From Gammaproteobacteria bacterium (GTDB lineage: Bacteria > Pseudomonadota > Gammaproteobacteria > Arenicellales > Arenicellaceae), in the NCBI GenBank assembly GCA_003485905.1, contig DNHK01000231.1, positions 1 through 10,373 on the forward strand: DNA of 10,373 nucleotides, read 5' to 3'. The notes under the pieces were generated by a model. It was not told the DNA's origin. It saw nothing but the letters and a program-made list of their open reading frames with translations, and made no database searches. How positions within the stretch are numbered: the stretch's first letter is position 1; the number at the start of each line of letters is the position of its first letter. A program made the translations under genes and the position numbers. Shown here piece after piece: positions 1 to 6,378 of the stretch.

Positions 1-106
1 AGTTTGGTGGGCATTTTTTGGGCGCTCGGGATGTTACCATACTAACTGACAATTGCTACTGTTGCTTGGATCTCAAGCACACCGTCCAAACCAACAATTA
101 AACACC

Positions 107-1099
107 ATGCCCAGCCCAGCAGACTTCTTACAAACAATCCTCGTGACAGGGGATGATCGAATTGCTTTTCTTCAAGGACAGCTTAGCTGCAATATGACTA
201 ATGCAGAAGGATCGATTCAGCTTGCAACCATGTGTAATCCGAAAGGTAGGATTATCGCAATATTTCACGTTATTTGCGGTGCTAATGCCATCTTTCTAAC
301 AGCTAGAGCAGACCATATAGAACCTGCCTCTATGCACCTAAAGCGGTTTGTATTTAGAAGTAAAATAGAAATCACCCACCAACATTCTGTTCGTATCTTT
401 CTAGCCGATGCCGCTACTGTTCCCGAAAACCGTGTGCTGTTACCTGGGACTATTGAAGAACCAAGTAAAAACGAACTACGTGCGCGGCTAAATAACCCAA
501 GCGCCTTGGAATTAACGCTAACATCCAACTCAATAGAGGACGTCACTGGTAATAGCGATACAAAGACCAACTCGCTAAACGCAGAATCATTTTGGTCCTA
601 CCACATGCATGCCAGTGGTATACCTGAATTATCACTTGGACAAAGTGAGCAATACCTGCCTGAACCGCTTAACCTGGATTTAAGTGGAGGCATTAACTTT
701 GAAAAGGGGTGTTATACAGGCCAAGAGGTAATCGCACGCATGCACTACCTTGGCAAAGCTAAAAAGCGTTTATTCCAATTCACTTCGAACGAATCCGCAG
801 CAATTACAGCGGGAATGCCTGTCTACGATCAGCAAGGCACTTCAGTAGGCGAAATCTTCAGTGTCTTTATAGCTTGTAACAATATAAAGGAGTACGTCGA
901 CACCGACTCAACGCCTGAATTGAAGGTGCAACAAGGTAGTTTAGGTGACCTAAAAGAAGCAACGGTAATTGGACTAGCAATTTTGACCAATCAATCTACT
1001 GAAAGTAGCGCTAATGAAGAGGCCCGACCGTACTGGATAAAACAGACATCTAATGCGTCAAAATCAGTATCTATCGCGGTAACCTTCCCAAAATACTAG
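107..1099 (+). CDS. ygfZ: YgfZ, folate-binding protein for iron-sulfur cluster assembly/repair
   Basis: Tetrahydrofolate-binding cytoplasmic protein of the GcvT-related YgfZ/COG0354 family, which supports the synthesis or repair of some Fe-S enzymes. The family signature K-G-C-Y-x-G-Q-E is present at residues 200-207, with the key Cys at 202, followed by the usual R-M-H-Y-L-G-K segment (211-217). The N-terminal stretch around residues 18-56, with F-L-Q-G-Q-L-S and N-P-K-G-R, also fits. The length of 330 aa is close to the 326 aa of E. coli YgfZ. I chose the ATG at 107 because it starts just before conserved sequence. A TTG at 53 in the same frame would add 18 unconserved residues, and a stop at 47-49 closes the frame above it. 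Neither start has a clear Shine-Dalgarno sequence. About 30 residues (roughly 253-285), between G-E-I-F-S-V and the last conserved strand, look like an insertion compared with the family as I remember it. The gene faces ftsB tail to tail. Confidence 0.92.
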   Translation: MPSPADFLQTILVTGDDRIAFLQGQLSCNMTNAEGSIQLATMCNPKGRIIAIFHVICGANAIFLTARADHIEPASMHLKRFVFRSKIEITHQHSVRIFLADAATVPENRVLLPGTIEEPSKNELRARLNNPSALELTLTSNSIEDVTGNSDTKTNSLNAESFWSYHMHASGIPELSLGQSEQYLPEPLNLDLSGGINFEKGCYTGQEVIARMHYLGKAKKRLFQFTSNESAAITAGMPVYDQQGTSVGEIFSVFIACNNIKEYVDTDSTPELKVQQGSLGDLKEATVIGLAILTNQSTESSANEEARPYWIKQTSNASKSVSIAVTFPKY

Positions 1100-1146
1100 A
1101 CTAAAAACTTAGTTTCAAAAATTAACAAACAACTATAGTTACCTAT

Positions 1147-1180
1147 TCCCTAGCTATCTAATCCCTAGCTATCTAATCCC
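1147..1180. repeat. Short tandem repeat, 15-base unit, between convergent ygfZ and ftsB
   Basis: The 15-base unit TCCCTAGCTATCTAA occurs twice without change (1147-1161 and 1162-1176), followed by the first four bases of a third copy (1177-1180). The partial third copy leads into a small inverted repeat, TCCCA-CAA-TGGGA (1177-1189). The unit contains the palindrome TAGCTA. The hairpin lacks a T-tract on either strand, so it is not a standard terminator. The repeat lies in the 153-base gap after both converging genes. I know of no function for it. Slipped-strand duplication is the simplest origin. Confidence 0.85.
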
Positions 1181-1252
1181 ACAATGGGACGCACGTCAGA
1201 GCTCAGTTAAAAGTCGAACACAGCACGCATTAAGCGACTCTTACGCACCCTT

Positions 1253-1537
1253 TCATTCATCATCAGGAACAACCTGGATAAATTGTTCACCTTCTTTTAC
1301 AAACCCTAACTGGCTACGTGCTCGCTCCTCAAGCACTTCACTTCCTTCACTTAATTCGCGCACTTGCGCATACAGTGCTTCATTTCTTTCCGTCAAACTA
1401 TTATTTTCAGCTTGTAGATCCTCTAGCTGTTGATTGAGAGAATTTAGGCGAATAAATCCGTATTTCCCAATCCAAAGTTGATACTGAAAAATCAGCATAA
1501 GTAAAAAAAGACTCCATAATAGGTATTTCTTAAGCAC
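1253..1537 (-). CDS. ftsB: FtsB, cell division protein of the FtsQBL complex
   Basis: Small bitopic inner-membrane protein of the divisome. FtsB binds FtsL through a coiled coil and FtsQ through its periplasmic end, and helps activate septal FtsWI. The 94-aa product has a short cytoplasmic start (M-L-K-K), one membrane helix at about residues 5-22, and a leucine- and glutamine-rich coiled coil at about 30-64. Its end is typical of the family: E-E-R-A-R-S-Q-L-G-F-V-K-E-G-E at 70-84, then an acidic tail. E. coli FtsB is about 103 aa. The start is a GTG at 1537, supported by an AGAGG ribosome binding site 5 bases upstream. In many gammaproteobacteria ftsB follows eno and precedes ispD. Here the gene to its right is on the opposite strand and ygfZ converges from the left, so ftsB appears to be transcribed alone. 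Confidence 0.95.
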   Translation of the reverse strand: MLKKYLLWSLFLLMLIFQYQLWIGKYGFIRLNSLNQQLEDLQAENNSLTERNEALYAQVRELSEGSEVLEERARSQLGFVKEGEQFIQVVPDDE

Positions 1538-1623
1538 TTATACCTCTCACTATAATCGTCTTTGGACACCAGATAGTGTGTTTAACAGAGTTATTCACCA
1601 CAATATATTCATATTCTATTAGA

Positions 1624-1685
1624 CCTTGAACATATTTGATTATAAGATCAAGGGACGCAACATGAAACTAAATGATTACTGTTGA
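1624..1685 (+). promoter_or_regulatory. Candidate leader: ribosome binding site in a hairpin before a 7-codon ORF
   Basis: The gap between ftsB and the broken outer-membrane gene (1538-1750) is A+T rich and holds no recognisable gene. It does contain AAGGGA (1650-1655), placed 6 bases before an ATG at 1662 that opens a 7-codon ORF (MKLNDYC, stop at 1683-1685). CCTTGA (1624-1629) is the exact complement of TCAAGG (1648-1653), so the RNA could fold and hide this ribosome binding site. A competing pairing, TTGAT (1636-1640) with ATCAA (1647-1651), has a 6-base loop. A second small ORF (1672-1767, 31 codons, starting MITVEL) overlaps and runs into the next gene's start; I do not recognise it. TATAAG at 1641-1646 resembles a -10 box but has no good -35. 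The regulatory reading is inference, and chance is possible for elements this short. Confidence 0.25.
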
Positions 1686-1750
1686 ATTAGCCAGAGACAG
1701 TCCTTCAAACATTGATGCACAGGTTACTGATCACCGTGAATATCCTAATC

Positions 1751-2344
1751 ATGACACATGCAATTAAACGACACCTACTTCAAGCAGTCTTTTTAGTACC
1801 CTTTATTGTTAATGCTGCACCTGCCCTAGCAGATAATGATGGTCCGTTTTTTGGATAATATGCAGCTGGCAAATGGATGATTGGCGCCAAAGCGGCCAAA
1901 GTACAAAATGGCTCTGATGGATTTAAAGACGGAAATGGCACAGGATTGATATTAGGGTATGAATTTGCTCGCCCCGTCGGTTATGACGGCTCGGTATCGA
2001 TTGAGGTTGAGCTCCTCAAATCCGGCAATGCGGCCGTCGACCCTGCAAGCAGTTTTCTATCCGGCGGCGCGGTCGGTGAATGGGATGCCGACATTACAAA
2101 CGTATTCTTTGCTTATCGCTCGCCTGGCACTGTATATTTTAAAGGTAAGCTTGGCTTTCAACGAAGTCAGGTTCAATTAAAAATTCCTGGCTTCAGCAGC
2201 GAAAGTGATGACGCATCTATGGCGTGGGGTGCTGGCCTTGGGTTGCGATTAGGTGAATGGGGATTGATTGAGGCGGAATATAGCACTGGCACCGCAACTA
2301 ACGACATTGGCTTAATTAGTGTCAATGCGGTGGCGACCTTTTAG
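1751..2344 (+). pseudogene. Small outer-membrane beta-barrel protein, interrupted by an in-frame TAA
   Basis: From the ATG at 1751 the frame encodes a typical signal peptide: basic start (K-R-H), hydrophobic core (L-L-Q-A-V-F-L-V-P-F-I-V), and a likely cleavage after A-P-A-L-A near residue 27. After G-P-F-F-G comes a TAA at 1856-1858 (codon 36). The same frame then runs open for 161 codons to 2344. The downstream part has alternating polar and hydrophobic strands rich in Gly and aromatics (for example G-A-G-L-G-L-R-L at about residues 160-167). It ends in Phe after V-N-A-V-A-T, like the terminal strand recognised by the BAM complex. About 197 codons in all suits an eight-stranded barrel. Signal and barrel share one frame, so a single base substitution explains the break. 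Translation from the ATG at 1877 would give 155 aa with no signal peptide. By my count 67 of 120 bases at 1981-2100 are G or C, richer than the flanks. The exact family is not recognised. A sequencing error or stop readthrough remains possible. Confidence 0.7.
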
Positions 2345-2367
2345 AAAAAATTGCCGGCCGAGGTAGT

Positions 2368-3600
2368 TTAACCCAACTTTATATCGTTAATAATATCTTC
2401 TGGATCTTCGAGTCCAACCGCTAGGCGAATCAGCCCTTCAGTCACTCCAGCAGCGCTTCGATCTTCATCACTTAAACGACCATGCGTAGTTGTCGCTGGA
2501 TGAGTAATGGTGGTTTTTGTATCACCTAAATTGGCCGTAATTGATACAAGACTAGTCGCATCAATCAACTTCCACGCCGCCTCGCGACCACCCGACAATT
2601 CAAACGATACAACCCCCCCTGACCCGCTCTGTTGAGAAGCGGCGAGTGCATATTGTGGATGCGAAGATAGGCCTGGATAAAATACTTTCTGTACACCAAC
2701 CTTAGCTTCGCCTACTAAAGATTCCAAATAGTTGGCAATAATAAGTGCGTTGCTACTGGTTTTGTCCATTCTCAGCTGTAAAGTTTCTAAACCTTTCAAA
2801 AATATCCAAGCGTTAAACGGACTCATACTAAGACCCGCTCCACGCATAATTGGCAGCAACTTCTCTTCGACCAGTTGTCTTGAACCAACTACAGCACCAC
2901 CAATAGCCCTACCCTGGCCGTCTAAATACTTAGTAGCAGAATGAACAATCAAATCTGCTCCCATGGTTAAGGGGGTCTGTAAGGCAGGTGTGCAAAAACA
3001 ATTATCGACCCCCACTAAGATTTCTTCATTAAAATCCTTCACCAACTTGCTGATCGCGGTTATATCACCCACCTCGGTCAGTGGGTTCGCAGGTGTCTCA
3101 AATAGCACCAATCGAGTATTGGTTTGCAATGCAGCTTCCCACGAATTCAGATCCACCAAATCTACAAAAGTATATTCAACCCCAAAACGAGACAGTATGT
3201 TCTTAAACAAAGTTATTGTGGTACCGAACATATTGCGGGATAAAACCACGTGATCGCCCTCACCAAGTACACCTAAGCATAATAAGGTGTAGGCGCCCAT
3301 ACCCGACGAAGTCGCGATGCATGCCTCGCCACCCTCAAGAGCCGCCAAGCGCTCGGTAAAGGTATCAACGGTAGGGTTACTAAATCGGGCGTAAATATAT
3401 CCTTCTTCATCGCCTGCGAAACGTGCTGCGGCTTGAGCTGCAGACTCAAAAACAAAACTTGAAGTGGCGACTATACTTTCGGAATGCTCTCCATACTCAC
3501 TACGATGCTGGCCTGCTCTAACAGCCCTGGTAGCAGGGCCAAAATTCTGCCAGTTCTGTTTATTACCACTCTTTCGATCTTCTGTTTTATCGTTGGTCAC
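2368..3600 (-). CDS. metZ: O-succinylhomoserine sulfhydrylase (MetZ)
   Basis: PLP enzyme of the Cys/Met metabolism (fold type I) family. It makes homocysteine from O-succinylhomoserine and sulfide, the direct sulfhydrylation route to methionine. Visible features, numbered from the GTG at 3600: Y-A-R-F-S-N-P-T (70-77, phosphate contact from the neighbouring subunit), S-S-G-M (98-101), the cofactor-ring Asp in V-D-N (Asp199), and the PLP lysine in H-S-A-T-K-Y-L-D-G-Q-G-R (Lys224). The tail region runs S-I-T-A-N-L-G-D (353-360), then T-H-P-A-T-T-T-H (366-373). The length of 410 aa is close to the roughly 403 aa of Pseudomonas MetZ. The frame stays open into the 3' end of purF, with ATGs at 3681 and 3657, but homology begins near G-P-A-T-R-A-V-R-A-G, so I prefer the GTG 28 bases after the purF stop. 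No strong ribosome binding site precedes it. A cystathionine gamma-synthase role is less likely given the purF-metZ adjacency seen in Pseudomonas. It ends 23 bases from the converging outer-membrane gene. Confidence 0.92.
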   Translation of the reverse strand: MTNDKTEDRKSGNKQNWQNFGPATRAVRAGQHRSEYGEHSESIVATSSFVFESAAQAAARFAGDEEGYIYARFSNPTVDTFTERLAALEGGEACIATSSGMGAYTLLCLGVLGEGDHVVLSRNMFGTTITLFKNILSRFGVEYTFVDLVDLNSWEAALQTNTRLVLFETPANPLTEVGDITAISKLVKDFNEEILVGVDNCFCTPALQTPLTMGADLIVHSATKYLDGQGRAIGGAVVGSRQLVEEKLLPIMRGAGLSMSPFNAWIFLKGLETLQLRMDKTSSNALIIANYLESLVGEAKVGVQKVFYPGLSSHPQYALAASQQSGSGGVVSFELSGGREAAWKLIDATSLVSITANLGDTKTTITHPATTTHGRLSDEDRSAAGVTEGLIRLAVGLEDPEDIINDIKLG

Positions 3601-3628
3601 GTTTTTTTGTCTCGATAAAGTAAAACTG

Positions 3629-5164
3629 CTATGCAACAACTTCCAAGTCACTTTCATCGGTATCCACATCCACCGTTCCATTTACCACGCGTAATGTTTT
3701 TGCCCCATCGTTACGTTCAATTTCTAAAGTCTCTAAATAGTGCTCGCTCACGTCTCCAGTGATGTACTTTTTATCGAAGCACGATGTATCAAATCCTTTA
3801 ATGTCAGGATTTCCAGCGCTCGCGCATTGAACCAAATCATCAAGGTCCTGATACCACAGGTGATCTGCACCGATCAGCTTGCACACTTCTTCTACGTTTC
3901 TGCCGTTTGCGACCAACTCCGAAGCGGTTGGCATATCAATACCGTAAACATTCGGGTACCGAACCGGAGGAGCAGCGGAGGCAAAATATACCTTCCTTGC
4001 CCCAGACTCCCTAGCCATAGCCACTATTTGGCTAGAAGTAGTTCCACGTACGATCGAATCATCAACTAGTAAGACATTTTTATCGCGAAACTCCAGATCA
4101 ATGGAATTTAATTTCTGACGTACAGATTTCTTACGCTCTTCCTGCCCAGGCATGATGAATGTTCGACCGATATAACGGTTCTTCATAAAACCTTCACGGT
4201 AGGGAGCGCCTAAGTGATACGACAACTGTAATGCCGATGTTCGACTTGTATCTGGAATAGGGATTACTACGTCAATAGGGTCGTCCGGCAAGTTCTCTTT
4301 CATTTTTTTGGCTAACGCATCGCCCATTCTCAAGCGAGTCTTATAGACAGAGATACCGTCAATCATAGAATCCGGTCTGGCAAAATAAACATGCTCAAAA
4401 ATACAAGGTGCGTAAGCGCTCTGCTTTGCGCACTGACGTTTATGTACCTTTCCGTCAAACTCGACAAGCACAGCTTGCCCGGGATGGACGTCATCGACAA
4501 CGTCAAAACCCAACCCATCTAGCGCAACACTTTCGGACGCGACTATATGCTCTGCGCCTGTTTCTGTGTGCCGTATGCCTCTGATAAGCGGCCGAATACC
4601 GTAAGAATCTCTAAATGCTACGATTCCAAACCCGACGATTAACGCGACTACCGCAAAACCACCGCTACACCTTTCATACACGCCCTCGATTGCCTTGAAT
4701 ACTGCTTCTGGAGGCAGTTTGCTTACACCTTCCGGTATATGCCTCAATAACTCATGTGCAAAGACGTTGAGCAGAATTTCAGAATCTGAGTTTGTATTTA
4801 GATGGCGTCGATCTTCTCGATAAAGATCCTCTCTTAACTCCACCGCATTTACTAAATTACCATTATGCGCCAGCGCTATTCCAAAAGGAGAGTTCACATA
4901 GAAGGGTTGCGCTTCCGAGACTGAACTAGAACCGGCTGTTGGGTATCGACAGTGGCCTAAACCAGAATTACCCTCAAGCTTTTGCATATGCCGCATATGG
5001 AACACATCTTTAACCAGACCATTGGCCTTGCGCAGATAAAGGCGGTTATTCGCACTTGTCACAATGCCCGCAGCATCCTGCCCGCGGTGCTGAAGGATCG
5101 TCAAACCATCGTAAAGCGCCTGATTTACCGGGCTTTGACCAACTATCGCTATGATGCCGCACAT
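3629..5164 (-). CDS. purF: Amidophosphoribosyltransferase (PurF)
   Basis: Cytoplasmic enzyme for the first committed step of purine synthesis. It transfers glutamine amide nitrogen to PRPP, giving 5-phosphoribosylamine. The N-terminal Ntn glutaminase domain opens with M-C-G-I-I-A, so Cys2 becomes the nucleophile after Met removal. It continues with Q-H-R-G-Q-D (25-30), G-H-C-R-Y-P-T (70-76), H-N-G-N-L (100-104) and N-S-D-S-E (125-129). The C-terminal phosphoribosyltransferase domain has the PRPP loop [13 protein letters not shown] at 364-376 and a K-N-R-Y-I-G-R-T-F motif at 328-336. At 511 aa it matches the roughly 505-aa E. coli type, which lacks a propeptide and Fe-S cluster. The ATG at 5164 is fixed by the need for Cys2, although no clear ribosome binding site precedes it. 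The 93-base gap after cvpA may carry its own promoter. I saw no E. coli-type PurR operator there. Confidence 0.98.
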   Translation of the reverse strand: MCGIIAIVGQSPVNQALYDGLTILQHRGQDAAGIVTSANNRLYLRKANGLVKDVFHMRHMQKLEGNSGLGHCRYPTAGSSSVSEAQPFYVNSPFGIALAHNGNLVNAVELREDLYREDRRHLNTNSDSEILLNVFAHELLRHIPEGVSKLPPEAVFKAIEGVYERCSGGFAVVALIVGFGIVAFRDSYGIRPLIRGIRHTETGAEHIVASESVALDGLGFDVVDDVHPGQAVLVEFDGKVHKRQCAKQSAYAPCIFEHVYFARPDSMIDGISVYKTRLRMGDALAKKMKENLPDDPIDVVIPIPDTSRTSALQLSYHLGAPYREGFMKNRYIGRTFIMPGQEERKKSVRQKLNSIDLEFRDKNVLLVDDSIVRGTTSSQIVAMARESGARKVYFASAAPPVRYPNVYGIDMPTASELVANGRNVEEVCKLIGADHLWYQDLDDLVQCASAGNPDIKGFDTSCFDKKYITGDVSEHYLETLEIERNDGAKTLRVVNGTVDVDTDESDLEVVA

Positions 5165-5214
5165 AAGTTTTAGTACTGTAGTTCTACAAGCTTGGAGTAA
5201 ATAAAACTGAAAAT

Positions 5215-5245
5215 AAAATAAATACTAAACACATTGCTAACAATG
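5215..5245 (-). promoter_or_regulatory. Possible weak promoter and small inverted repeat before purF
   Basis: Read on the minus strand, TTGTTA (5243-5238) and TATTTT (5220-5215) are separated by 17 bases, each matching the sigma-70 consensus at 4 of 6 positions. The left element overlaps a small inverted repeat, CATTG-CTAA-CAATG (5232-5245), which is followed on the minus strand by a T-rich but broken tract. This could be an internal promoter, a weak attenuator, or chance in A+T-rich DNA. The gap between cvpA and purF is wider than most in the cluster, which makes some control here plausible but not shown. Confidence 0.2.
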
Positions 5246-5257
5246 GTCTCGAACATA

Positions 5258-5746
5258 TCAACTCGCCGGAGAATCAGCAACGATCTTCGGTAATAACTGG
5301 CTAATTAGATCTGCGGTAGGATCAAAATAAGACACAAGATTTGAGGCGAGCCAAAATTCTGACCGGTTTAATTCAATACCTCTGGCAATGATAATCAATA
5401 TTGCTATTAGCAATATCGCCCGCAACACACCGAACGCTGCGCCAAGCAATCTATCCGGCCCTTGAATAGCCTTAACTGCGATTACTTTATACAGCAAGTA
5501 ACTAATTATGCTGAATAAAAACAAACTAACAACGAATACTACGACGAACGCAATGCCGCTTTGTAAAGCCACACCAGGAACGTATTTAGCAACCAGAGGA
5601 ACCGCATGGTCTGCATAACTCAAACCAAGCCAGAAAGCGAGCACCCAAGATATAATTGACATGGCCTCTCGAATCAATCCGCGCATCAATCCGACACCGA
5701 CTGAGATCGCCACTATGACAACCAACAATACATCCAAGCCACTCAT
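5258..5746 (-). CDS. cvpA: CvpA family inner-membrane protein
   Basis: Polytopic inner-membrane protein of the CvpA family (162 aa, the usual length). E. coli CvpA is known from colicin V production and has been linked to envelope stress. Its biochemical role is unsettled. Four hydrophobic segments are visible at about residues 4-22, 28-45, 62-88 and 101-122. Family features include the R-G-L-I-R-E motif (22-27) after the first helix and the D-R-L-L-G-A-A-F-G segment (98-106) before the last helix. The ATG at 5746 lies 18 bases after the dedD stop. Its position before purF is conserved from E. coli to Pseudomonas and reflects operon organisation more than shared chemistry. Confidence 0.93.
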   Translation of the reverse strand: MSGLDVLLVVIVAISVGVGLMRGLIREAMSIISWVLAFWLGLSYADHAVPLVAKYVPGVALQSGIAFVVVFVVSLFLFSIISYLLYKVIAVKAIQGPDRLLGAAFGVLRAILLIAILIIIARGIELNRSEFWLASNLVSYFDPTADLISQLLPKIVADSPAS

Positions 5747-5764
5747 TTGCGAATCAAACCCACG

Positions 5765-6364
5765 TTAGGGAAATGCGGTAATCAAACCGGGTTCACCCGT
5801 TTTCTGTTCGAGTTGTGTTCTAGCCCTAGCGGCATCTACCCGCCGCTCGTATGGACCAATCCATATACGTGTCGCCATGCCCTTGGAGGTTTCAATCGAT
5901 TCTGAATCAGGCATGAAACCCTTACTTTCTAGGTCAACTAGAAGTTTTTTTACGTTCGCTGCGTTCGCAAATGTACCAATCCGCACCACCCAACCACGCT
6001 CTACTGAGCTAGTCGATCCTGACGAAGGTTTGGACGCCTCTACTACCGGCACGTTCTCCTTTACCGGTGTTGCAGAGGACACTTTAGTAGCCACATCGGT
6101 AACTTTAGGCTCGGACGGTTTATCAATACTTCCGCGATTTTCTTCAATGGGGGTTATCTTCGAAACAAATACCGTGACCTCTTCCTCGCTCGAAACGTAA
6201 TCGTTTTTAAGCCCCTGAATAGTTTGCTCTTGATCAGTTGCAGTCGTAGAGACGAGTCCATCGTCACTATCCAATATGACAGGCAACACGATAACCGCTA
6301 GCCCTATTAGGATTGCCGCACCAACTAAACGCTTCTTTGGGTCAATTTCTTTCGCTGCCGACAT
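5765..6364 (-). CDS. dedD: DedD-like SPOR domain protein, septal peptidoglycan binding
   Basis: Bitopic envelope protein. SPOR domains bind denuded glycan strands at the division septum, and E. coli DedD helps septation. The 199-aa product has a basic cytoplasmic start, one membrane helix at about residues 13-31, and a low-complexity periplasmic linker rich in Ser, Thr, Val, Glu and Lys (about 32-120). A C-terminal SPOR domain spans about 122-199, with G-W-V-V-R-I-G-T-F-A-N (124-134) and R-I-W-I-G-P-Y (166-172) as its usual strands. The ATG at 6364 follows the folC stop by 14 bases, and the gene ends 18 bases before cvpA, so co-transcription is likely. The dedD name rests on this domain layout and on position between folC and cvpA. 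The linker is not conserved enough to separate it from other SPOR proteins. Confidence 0.9.
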   Translation of the reverse strand: MSAAKEIDPKKRLVGAAILIGLAVIVLPVILDSDDGLVSTTATDQEQTIQGLKNDYVSSEEEVTVFVSKITPIEENRGSIDKPSEPKVTDVATKVSSATPVKENVPVVEASKPSSGSTSSVERGWVVRIGTFANAANVKKLLVDLESKGFMPDSESIETSKGMATRIWIGPYERRVDAARARTQLEQKTGEPGLITAFP

Positions 6365-6378
6365 ACAATAGGATCGTG

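Noticed and set aside
265..570. Minus-strand 101-codon ORF inside ygfZ
   Set aside because: It lies wholly within a well-supported gene, with no recognisable protein features and no ribosome binding site noted.
1212..1239. AGTCG/CGACT inverted repeat as a terminator for ygfZ or ftsB
   Set aside because: Five base pairs with an 18-base loop and no T-tract is too weak.
1636..1651. FNR/Anr-like box TTGAT-N6-ATCAA
   Set aside because: The half-sites match, but FNR-type sites need a 4-base spacer (TTGAT-N4-ATCAA) and this has 6. It is kept only as a competing RNA pairing in the leader.
1672..1767. 31-codon ORF (starting MITVEL) as a gene
   Set aside because: No good ribosome binding site at its own distance, no recognisable similarity, and it overlaps the signal peptide of the next gene.
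2345..2367. Terminator for metZ in the convergent gap (minus strand: G+C-rich palindrome then six T)
   Set aside because: GCCGGC and CGGCCG are self-complementary but overlap with no room for a loop, so no stable hairpin forms before the T-tract.
3601..3681. N-terminal extension of metZ from the ATG at 3681
   Set aside because: It would overlap the 3' end of purF by more than 50 bases and add residues unlike MetZ. The GTG at 3600 gives the normal length.
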